This document shows, piece after piece, positions 7,624 through 13,186 of a stretch of DNA of 13,186 nt. How positions within the stretch are numbered: position 1 is the stretch's first letter; each line of letters begins with the position of its first letter. The notes beneath the pieces were generated by a model, which was given only the letters and a program-made list of their open reading frames with translations, was not told where the DNA came from and ran no database searches. The stretch comes from an uncultured Gemmatimonadales bacterium (GTDB lineage Bacteria > Gemmatimonadota > Gemmatimonadetes > Longimicrobiales > Gaopeijiaceae), in the NCBI GenBank assembly GCA_937982605.1, contig CALJLC010000537.1, positions 1 to 13,186 of the forward strand, read 5' to 3'. Both the position numbers and the translations under genes were made by a program.

Positions 7624-10053
7624 CTACTCCGCGGAGAGCGCCACCATCGGGTCGACACGCGTCGCCCTTCGCGCCGGGATCGCGGACGCGAGGGTGCCGG
7701 TGAGCACCAGGAGCAGGAGCACGCCGAAGTACGTCTGGGGGTCCCACGGCTCGACCTGGTACAGGATCATCGTGAGCCCGCGCGAAATCAGGAGCGCCAG
7801 CGCGACTCCGAAGACGAGCCCGAAGGCGATCTGGGCCAGCCCCTGCTTCAGGATGAGGCCCATCACCTGACGCCCGCGGGCGCCGAGCGCCATGCGCACG
7901 CCCATCTCGCTCACGCGATGGCTCACGCTGAACGACATCACGCCGTACAGCCCGACCGAGGCAAGGAAGAGCGCCGCGATGCCGAAGGCCAGGAAGAGCC
8001 GTCCGAAGACGCGGTAGAACCAGAGGTTCTGGTCCATCGCCTGCTCGAGCGTCTGCACGAAGTAGATCGGCGTGTCCGGATCCGCCGCCGCGACGGCGTC
8101 ACGCACGCCGGCCGACAGCGCCAGGGCCTCCCCGTCCGTGGTCGCCGCGATCGAGACGAAGCGGAGGTCGTACTGAGCCAGGGGTACGTAGAAGCCGGGC
8201 TCGTCGATCTCTTCCTGCCCGGGGTCGCCGACCCCCTCCATGCGGTGGTTCGGAACCACGCCGACGATCTCTCGCCAAGGATCCTCGGAGTCGAGCCCGC
8301 CGAGGCGGATACGGCGCCCGAGCGCCGGACCGCCCGCGAGATATCGCTCCACGAACTCCTCGTTGACGACGACGGTCCACGGCTGGTCTCGCGTGTCCGT
8401 GCGCTCGAGCCACCGGCCCTGCACGATCTCGACCTCGAACGTCTCCCGGAACGCGGGCGTGACCACCGCGAAGCGGGCCAGAGGCAGGTCCCGGTTGGCC
8501 TCGTAGCTCTCACCGTCGATCGCCACGCGGGCCCCGAAGGCGCCCGTGAGAGGCAAGCTCCCAGTGAGGCTCGCGGACCTAACGCCCGGCAGCTCCTGGA
8601 CACGTCGTTCGACGTCCTCCCAGAAGCGGTAGCGCGACTCCTCGTCGGGGAAGCGCTCCGGGAAGACGCCCACCCGCGCGGTGAAGACGTTCTCGATGGG
8701 GATCGCGTACTCCTCGGATTCGAGCGTGACCACGCCCTTCACCATGAGCCCGGACGCCACCAGCAGCGCCATCGACATGGCGATCTCCGCCACGACGAGC
8801 ACCCGGCTCAGCCGCCCGATGCGCATTCCGGACGAGCCCCTCGATTCGTCCTTGAGCACGGAGTTCAGGTCGGCGCTCGACGCCTTCCACGCGGGGATGC
8901 TGCCCGCCACCAGCGCGGCCAGCACCGAAATCGCCATGACGAAGAGCAGGATCGGCAGGTCGATGCGGAAGACCAGCCAGAACGGCGGATCCGTGGCGGA
9001 GACCGCGCGGTCGAAGAGCGTGATGCCGAACCAGGCCACCCCGATCCCGAGCATGGCTCCCACGGCGGCGAGGACCAGCGCCTCCGAGAGGAGCTGGAAG
9101 ACGACGCGCCAACGGTCGGCGCCCATCGCGCTGCGGATGGCCAGGTCCCGGGTCCGCACCGCGGCCCGCGCCAGGAGCAGGTTGGCGACGTTGGCGCACG
9201 CGATCACGAGCACGAGCACGACGGTGAAGAGCATCGAGAGCAGGATCGCGCGCGGCTCGTCGCCCATGTACTCGTCGGCGTACGGCTTCATCGTGGCGCC
9301 GATGCCTTCGTTGGTCTCCGGGTACTCCGAGGCGAGCTGATCGGCGATGCCCGCGAACTCGGTCATCGCCGCATCCACGGAAACCCCCTCGGCGAGCATC
9401 CCGAACACCTCGAGCGTGGTCCCCTGACCCCGCGCGAGCGTGCGATGGTCGACGCGGAGCGGGACCCAGACCTCCTGCAGGATCGGGAACTCGAAGCCCT
9501 CCGGCATGACGCCGATGATCTCGCCGGGCTCCCCGTTGACGCTCACCGACATGCCGAGCACGTCCGGCGTACCTCCGTAGCGGTTCTGCCAGACCTCGTA
9601 TCCCAGCAGGACGACCTGCGGCCCGCCGGGCAGCTCCTCCTCGGGAAGGAACGAGCGGCCGAGGATCGGCTCGACGCCGACGACGTCGAACGAGTTCGCG
9701 GTCATGAAGGCGCCGTCGTAGCGCTCCGGCCGCTCCGTGCCGCGGATGTTCACCGTGCCGGTGTAGAAGGCGGCCAGCTGGTCGAACGAGCGCTGCCGCT
9801 CCGCCCAGTCCCGGTAGTCGTGGATCGTCACCTCCATCGACTGGATGCCGGCGGTCGGGTTCGTGCGCTCCAGGTGCAGGATGCGCTCGGCGCCCTCGAA
9901 GGGGAGCCCCCGATAGAGCGCGCCGTACACGATCGAGAACATCACCGTGGTGAGTCCGATCCCCAGCGCGAGCGCGACGATCGCGATGGCGGTGACGCCC
10001 GGGCTCCTCAGGAGGCCACGTCCGGCGTACTTCAGGTCGCTGAGCAGATCCAC
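7624..10053 (-). CDS. ADOP-type ABC transporter permease (duplicated MacB/FtsX), orphan
   Basis: Inner-membrane permease of 809 residues with two MacB_PCD plus FtsX repeats, the architecture called ADOP (acidobacterial duplicated orphan permease). I choose the GTG whose G is base 10053: it is preceded by an eight-G tract, starts directly at DLLSDLKYAGRGLLRSPG, and avoids overlap with the divergent hydrolase. A longer ORF to the ATG at 10182 adds 43 Arg-rich, non-family residues. Repeat 1: first membrane helix about 19-45, periplasmic domain about 50-265, FtsX helices about 268-395 with the cytoplasmic RDLAIRSAMGADRWRV loop. Repeat 2: helix about 415-440, periplasmic domain about 445-675, FtsX helices about 683-800 with SEMGVRMALGARGRQV. 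The chain ends with the classic ATRVDPMVALSAE. The extra N-terminal leader of many ADOPs is absent. No ATP-binding subunit is adjacent, so its partner must be elsewhere if it transports. The substrate is unknown; MacB relatives act in export of peptides, lipoproteins or drugs or in mechanotransmission. Confidence 0.9.
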   Translation of the reverse strand: MDLLSDLKYAGRGLLRSPGVTAIAIVALALGIGLTTVMFSIVYGALYRGLPFEGAERILHLERTNPTAGIQSMEVTIHDYRDWAERQRSFDQLAAFYTGTVNIRGTERPERYDGAFMTANSFDVVGVEPILGRSFLPEEELPGGPQVVLLGYEVWQNRYGGTPDVLGMSVSVNGEPGEIIGVMPEGFEFPILQEVWVPLRVDHRTLARGQGTTLEVFGMLAEGVSVDAAMTEFAGIADQLASEYPETNEGIGATMKPYADEYMGDEPRAILLSMLFTVVLVLVIACANVANLLLARAAVRTRDLAIRSAMGADRWRVVFQLLSEALVLAAVGAMLGIGVAWFGITLFDRAVSATDPPFWLVFRIDLPILLFVMAISVLAALVAGSIPAWKASSADLNSVLKDESRGSSGMRIGRLSRVLVVAEIAMSMALLVASGLMVKGVVTLESEEYAIPIENVFTARVGVFPERFPDEESRYRFWEDVERRVQELPGVRSASLTGSLPLTGAFGARVAIDGESYEANRDLPLARFAVVTPAFRETFEVEIVQGRWLERTDTRDQPWTVVVNEEFVERYLAGGPALGRRIRLGGLDSEDPWREIVGVVPNHRMEGVGDPGQEEIDEPGFYVPLAQYDLRFVSIAATTDGEALALSAGVRDAVAAADPDTPIYFVQTLEQAMDQNLWFYRVFGRLFLAFGIAALFLASVGLYGVMSFSVSHRVSEMGVRMALGARGRQVMGLILKQGLAQIAFGLVFGVALALLISRGLTMILYQVEPWDPQTYFGVLLLLVLTGTLASAIPARRATRVDPMVALSAE

Positions 10054-10058
10054 CTCGT

Positions 10059-10066
10059 CCCCCCCC
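10059..10066 (-). promoter_or_regulatory. Eight-G ribosome-site-like tract before the permease GTG start
   Basis: A run of eight C on the + strand, read as G8 on the minus strand, lies 5 nt upstream of the GTG start at 10053. It could pair with the CCUCC of 16S rRNA and supports the GTG start. As a homopolymer it could also vary in length. Confidence 0.5.
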
Positions 10067-10174
10067 GGCACTCTCGCCGTCCGGACACAGCACGGGTCGT
10101 CGCGCCGGCGCGCCCGGGCGACACGGACCCTACGGGGCCCTCGTGCGCAGGTTTCGGGAGGGCCACCTTCCTTC

Positions 10175-10972
10175 ATGGTCATCGCCCGGATCGTCGCGGC
10201 CGCGCTGGTGGGATATGCGCTCCTCGTCCTGCTCGTTCAGCGGGCGGTCGCCTTCCCGGGCCAGTTCCGGCCCCCGCTCGTGGACGCGCCGCCCCCGGGC
10301 GTGCGCTCGGTGCCGCTGGGCACCTCGTTCGGGACGGTCGAGGCATGGTACTACCCGGCGGGCTCCGACGGCGGGACCGCGGCGATCTTCTTCCACGGCA
10401 ACGGAGAGCTCATCGACGACTGGTCCGCGGACCTTCCGAGGCTGGCCGAGGCCGGCATCGCGGTGCTCGCCGTCGAGTTCCCGGGCTACGGCCGCTCGGA
10501 GGGGCGTCCCGGGCGCGCCACCGTCCGCGAGTCGGCGGCGGCGGCCTTCGACTGGCTCGCGGCCCGCCCCGAGATCGACCCCGCGCGCATCGTCGCGTAC
10601 GGCCGCTCGATGGGCGGCGGCGCGGCGGCCGACCTGGCGACCGATCGCCCGGTTGCGGCGCTGGTCCTGCAGTCGACGTACTCCTCGACCATGGCGATGG
10701 CGCGCATGGCCATGGCGCCCGGCTTCCTCGTGCGTGATCGCTTCGATCCGCGTCGGGTCGTGCGCACCTGGGACGGCCCGGTGCTGCTCATGCACGGGCG
10801 CACGGACGACGTAATCCCGTACCGTCAGGCCGAGGCGATCGCCGCCGCCCGGCCGGGGCTGGCCGTCACCGAGATCCCGTGCGGCCACAACGACTGCGGC
10901 CCGGCGTGGCCGATGATCGTCCGGCACGTCGTGGACTTCCTCGCCGCCGAGGGGATCGTCGGCCCGGACTGA
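10175..10972 (+). CDS. Alpha/beta hydrolase, membrane-anchored, BEM46-like
   Basis: A 265-residue alpha/beta hydrolase resembling the BEM46/YfhR group (serine hydrolases of uncertain substrate). An N-terminal hydrophobic helix (about 3-23) is probably a signal anchor, leaving the catalytic domain outside the cytoplasm. The oxyanion-side motif is FFHGNGE (72-78), followed by FPGYGRSEG (102-110). The nucleophile is S145 in GRSMGGG, the acid is D211 in LMHGRTDDVIP, and the base is H238 in CGHND. All three triad members are therefore visible. The start at ATG 10175 follows GGGAGGG (10156-10162) with a longish 12-nt spacing. An in-frame ORF from 9947 would run through the start of the divergent permease and is rejected. 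The permease start is 121 bp away on the other strand, so the two may share a regulatory region. The 3' end is convergent with the amidohydrolase gene, with a long hairpin between them. Confidence 0.88.
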   Translation: MVIARIVAAALVGYALLVLLVQRAVAFPGQFRPPLVDAPPPGVRSVPLGTSFGTVEAWYYPAGSDGGTAAIFFHGNGELIDDWSADLPRLAEAGIAVLAVEFPGYGRSEGRPGRATVRESAAAAFDWLAARPEIDPARIVAYGRSMGGGAAADLATDRPVAALVLQSTYSSTMAMARMAMAPGFLVRDRFDPRRVVRTWDGPVLLMHGRTDDVIPYRQAEAIAAARPGLAVTEIPCGHNDCGPAWPMIVRHVVDFLAAEGIVGPD

Positions 10973-10987
10973 TGCGGTGGCGATCCT

Positions 10988-11026
10988 GCGGGGGCGGCCG
11001 ATCCCACGGATCGGCCGCCGGCCCGC
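10988..11026. terminator. Long near-perfect hairpin between convergent genes, likely two-way terminator
   Basis: GGCGGCCGATCC (10993-11004) and its exact complement GGATCGGCCGCC (11008-11019) enclose a 3-base loop CAC. Outside them GCGGG (10988-10992) pairs with CCCGC (11022-11026) across a two-base GG bulge, making about 17 paired positions. It lies between the hydrolase stop (10972) and the amidohydrolase stop (11027). It has no T-run on either strand. It shares the arm core GGCGGCCG/CGGCCGCC with the hairpin at 7566-7597. The terminator role is inferred from position. Confidence 0.6.
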
Positions 11027-12307
11027 CTATTCCATCCCGCGCATCAGGAACTCCTGGGCCATCTCGGCCCTCGGGAGTCGCGCGCCGTCGATGTACACGG
11101 CGGAGATGCGCCGCGTGTTCGTGATGTCCTCGAGCGGGTCGGCGTCGAGGACGACGAAGCTCGCCGTAGCGCCGACCGTCAGGGCCCCGAGGTCCGGGTG
11201 GCCGAGGAGCTCGGCCGAAGTGGCGGTCGCGGCCACGATCACGTCGGCCGGCGACATGCCGGCGCGGACCATGTCCTCGAGCTCCTGGTGCACGGCCCAC
11301 GGCGCGCTCCCGTCGGTTCCGAACGCGATCTGAACGCCCGCCTCGCTCAGGCGGACGAGGTTGCGTGCCTGGATCCCGAATGCCTGCTGGGCGCCTTCGT
11401 TCACCCGGGAGGCGGCCTCGCGCATGCGCTCGAGCTCGTCGGCCGGCACCGTCGAGATCCACGACACGTCGGTCGCCACGCCCGGGCCCGGCAGATTCGG
11501 AACGAGCACGACCTCGGGCCGCTCGAGCCAGAGCGAGACCAGCTCGTCGTCCACGTCCTGGTCCCTGATCCCGTGCGCGAAGGCGTCGATCCCCGCACGC
11601 AGGAGTCCCTTGGCGTCCTCGAGCCGGAAGATGTGGGCCGTCACGGGCACGCCGTTGGCGTGCGCCTCGTCGATGACGGCGGTGTAGAGCTCCGGGCCGA
11701 GGCGCTCGTACTGACCGCCCCGGTCGTCGACCCAGATCTTCACCATGTCGACACCCTGCGCCGCGAGCTCCTGCACCGCCGAGCGGGCCTCCTCCTCCGT
11801 CGTGACCCAGTACGGCACCTCGGAACGGCCGGGCTCGGGTCGCGTGATGCCGCGGCCCGCCGTCTGCGACCGGGCGCCGAAGGGCACGACCTGGTCCCGC
11901 ATGGCGAGACCCGTGTCCCCCTCGTCGAGGCCGAGGCTGATGACCGCCGCCTGGCCCCAGAAGGCGTAGTGCCGCAGCTGCTCCGCACGTGTCTCGGGGT
12001 CCGACGAGAGGTGGACGTGCGCGTTGACCAGCGCCGGAATGACCGTCTTCCCGGTCAGGTCCCACGTCGTCGCCACCGAGGAGAGGTCGAGCTCCCCGGC
12101 CGGGGCCACGGCCACGATCTCGGAGCCCTGCACCACGATGTCGGCCTGATCGATCGTCGAGCCGTCGCCGACGACGACGTGCGCGTTCTGGAACGCCACC
12201 GCGTCGTCGCCGAACGCCGGGCCGTCTCCACCGCATGCGGCGGCGGCGAGGAGCGCCGGCACCAGGGGGGCGAGCACGGCCGGGGATCGGGTCGGGAGAT
12301 GAGCCAT
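11027..12307 (-). CDS. Amidohydrolase family lipoprotein (imidazolonepropionase/prolidase-like)
   Basis: A 426-residue metal-dependent amidohydrolase exported as a lipoprotein: signal peptide with the Ala-rich lipobox ALLAAAAC and lipid cysteine C25. The small N-terminal beta domain (about 34-90) leads into the TIM barrel. Metal-site residues are H97 and H99 in NAHVHL, K190 in MVKIWVDD (the carboxylated bridging Lys position), H225 in VTAHIF, H245 in FAHGIRD and D332 in FGTDGS. The C-terminal part (about 370-415, GALTVGATASFVVLDADPL) rebuilds the beta domain in the usual way. This set marks a binuclear-type site of the group annotated as imidazolonepropionase-like or Xaa-Pro dipeptidase-like. 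The true substrate is unknown, and the extracytoplasmic location argues against histidine breakdown. The start is supported by GGAGG on the minus strand at 12313-12317, 5 nt upstream. It is divergent from the NmrA-like gene with a 144-bp gap. Confidence 0.9.
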   Translation of the reverse strand: MAHLPTRSPAVLAPLVPALLAAAACGGDGPAFGDDAVAFQNAHVVVGDGSTIDQADIVVQGSEIVAVAPAGELDLSSVATTWDLTGKTVIPALVNAHVHLSSDPETRAEQLRHYAFWGQAAVISLGLDEGDTGLAMRDQVVPFGARSQTAGRGITRPEPGRSEVPYWVTTEEEARSAVQELAAQGVDMVKIWVDDRGGQYERLGPELYTAVIDEAHANGVPVTAHIFRLEDAKGLLRAGIDAFAHGIRDQDVDDELVSLWLERPEVVLVPNLPGPGVATDVSWISTVPADELERMREAASRVNEGAQQAFGIQARNLVRLSEAGVQIAFGTDGSAPWAVHQELEDMVRAGMSPADVIVAATATSAELLGHPDLGALTVGATASFVVLDADPLEDITNTRRISAVYIDGARLPRAEMAQEFLMRGME

Positions 12308-12312
12308 GGGGG

Positions 12313-12317
12313 CCTCC
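12313..12317 (-). promoter_or_regulatory. Shine-Dalgarno site of the amidohydrolase gene
   Basis: Minus-strand GGAGG, 5 nt before the ATG at 12307. It confirms the amidohydrolase start. Confidence 0.75.
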
Positions 12318-12375
12318 GGGAGAGTCGATTGGCGGGGGCGTTATGATGCACGCCCGGCGCGCCCGCGTCGAGCAG

Positions 12376-12405
12376 TTGTCGGAGCGGGACACGCCGATCT
12401 ACCAT
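12376..12405 (+). promoter_or_regulatory. Possible sigma-70-type promoter for the NmrA-like gene
   Basis: TTGTCG (12376-12381) and TACCAT (12400-12405) are 18 bp apart, each matching four of six consensus bases. Transcription would start about 40 nt before the ATG. A better -10-like TATGAT at 12342-12347 lies further upstream but has no matching -35. Weak evidence: in this GC-rich sequence such matches can arise by chance. Confidence 0.2.
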
Positions 12406-12438
12406 GCAGCCCCGCCCCGGTCGGGTCGGGACGCCCAC

Positions 12439-12444
12439 AGGAGG
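12439..12444 (+). promoter_or_regulatory. Shine-Dalgarno site of the NmrA-like gene
   Basis: AGGAGG seven bases before the ATG at 12452. It is the strongest ribosome site in the window and fixes the start of a gene whose stop lies outside the window. Confidence 0.85.
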
Positions 12445-12451
12445 AGAGCCC

Positions 12452-13186
12452 ATGTCCGACAAGAAGGTGATCGCGGTGACCGGAGCGACGGGCGCCCAGG
12501 GCGGCGGGCTGGCCCGCGCCGTGCTCGAGGACGCGTCCGGAGACTTCGCTGTGCGAGCGCTCACGCGGAATCCCGACTCGGACGCGGCCCGCGCCCTGGC
12601 CGATCGAGGGGCCGAAGTCGTGCGGGCCGACCTCGACGAAATCGACACTCTGAAGGCGGCGTTCGACGGGTGTCACGGCGCGTACTGCGTGACGAACTAC
12701 TGGGAGATCTTCTCTCCGGAGAAGGAGACCCGGCAGGCCCGGAACCTCGCCGAAGCCGCCGCCGCCGCCGGGCTCGCGCACGTCGTCTGGTCGACGCTGG
12801 AGGACAGGAGGCAGTGGATTCCGGTCGACGACGACCGGATGCCGACGCTGATGGGCGAGTACAAGGTCCCGCACTTCGACGCCAAGGGACAGGCCGACCG
12901 GTTCTTCGAGGACGTCCCGACGACGTACCTGCTCACCACCGCCTACTGGGACAACTTCATCCACTTCGGGTGGGAGCCGCAGAGGGGCGAGGACGGCACG
13001 CTCAACCTGGTCCTGCCCATGGGTGACCGACCGCTCCCCGGCCTGGCGGTCGAGGACATCGGACGCTGCGCGCTGGGGATCTTCCGGGAGGGTTCGTCAG
13101 ACGTCGGTGAGCGGATCGGAATCGCCGGCGAGCACCTGACCGGCGCCGAGATGGCGGAGGCTCTCTCGGCCCTGCTCGGCGAGCCG
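12452..13186 (+). CDS. NmrA/HSCARG-like NAD(P)-binding protein, 3' end outside window
   Basis: The first 245 residues of an NmrA-family atypical short-chain dehydrogenase; the frame is still open at the right edge and families of this type are about 290-320 residues. The Rossmann motif GATGAQGGG is at 11-19, and R40-containing ALTRNP after the second strand suggests NADP(H) preference. Further family marks are VRADLDEIDTLKAAFDG (57-73), the adduct YCVTNYWE (78-85), HVVWSTLED (110-118) and YKVPHFDAKGQADRFF (137-152). This last stretch, with no Tyr-x3-Lys catalytic pair seen, is typical of HSCARG/NMRAL1-like proteins, which sense NADPH or act as quinone reductase-like proteins rather than classical dehydrogenases. 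The start is supported by a strong AGGAGG site. Because its stop is not visible it is easily missed, and an out-of-frame ORF (12235-13026) covers the same bases. Confidence 0.88.
   Translation, partial: MSDKKVIAVTGATGAQGGGLARAVLEDASGDFAVRALTRNPDSDAARALADRGAEVVRADLDEIDTLKAAFDGCHGAYCVTNYWEIFSPEKETRQARNLAEAAAAAGLAHVVWSTLEDRRQWIPVDDDRMPTLMGEYKVPHFDAKGQADRFFEDVPTTYLLTTAYWDNFIHFGWEPQRGEDGTLNLVLPMGDRPLPGLAVEDIGRCALGIFREGSSDVGERIGIAGEHLTGAEMAEALSALLGEP

Noticed and set aside
7918..10737. A 939-residue open frame on the + strand opposite the permease
   Set aside because: It is antisense to a clear ADOP permease, is dominated by Arg, His, Asp and Glu, and has no family motif. Long antisense frames are expected at this GC content.
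12754..12769. Run of GCC triplets in the NmrA-like gene as a repeat expansion
   Set aside because: It encodes a short poly-Ala helix segment normal at this position and GC content.
12235..13026. A 263-residue + strand open frame at the right end
   Set aside because: It is out of frame with the NmrA-like gene, which has the AGGAGG site and Rossmann motif over the same bases.

Overview
The window is about 13.2 kb of very GC-rich (roughly 70% by eye), densely coding bacterial chromosome. It holds ten protein genes, nine of them with a visible stop; the tenth runs off the right edge. I see no tRNA, rRNA, CRISPR array, insertion sequence or phage gene. Four proteins have lipoprotein signal peptides with no Asp after the lipobox Cys, which suggests a diderm. 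The mix of a duplicated orphan MacB/FtsX-type permease of about 810 residues, lipoprotein amidohydrolase, lipoprotein alkaline phosphatase and high GC would fit Gemmatimonadota or a similar soil or marine phylum. That assignment is inference; no marker gene is present.

Layout, left to right: GTP cyclohydrolase II with a degenerate RibB-like N-terminal domain (+, 33-1175); lipoprotein alkaline phosphatase (-, 1179-2291); a two-gene unit of a DUF2059-like lipoprotein (+, 2384-3277) overlapping a lipoprotein with a sugar-binding-like domain and an endonuclease/exonuclease/phosphatase domain (+, 3261-4979); L-aspartate oxidase NadB (-, 5020-6612); a DUF1295 membrane protein (+, 6774-7556); the orphan permease (-, 7624-10053); a membrane-anchored alpha/beta hydrolase (+, 10175-10972); a lipoprotein amidohydrolase (-, 11027-12307); and an NmrA/HSCARG-type NAD(P)-binding protein (+, 12452 to the window end).

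Eight of the nine gene junctions switch strand (four convergent, four divergent), so nearly every gene must have its own promoter. Two convergent gaps are almost filled by perfect GC-rich inverted repeats without a T-run, which I read as two-way terminators. Intergenic gaps are 3 to 161 bp, and no stretch over 300 bp lacks a gene.

Functionally this is mainly housekeeping cofactor synthesis (riboflavin, NAD) mixed with envelope hydrolases. The most coherent theme is outside the cytoplasm: alkaline phosphatase and the EEP-domain lipoprotein could both release phosphate from organic phosphorus. I found no convincing new defence, mobile or biosynthetic system. The most interesting points are residue changes at conserved sites in the phosphatase and EEP protein, the decayed RibB-like domain on RibA, and the hairpins at convergent junctions.
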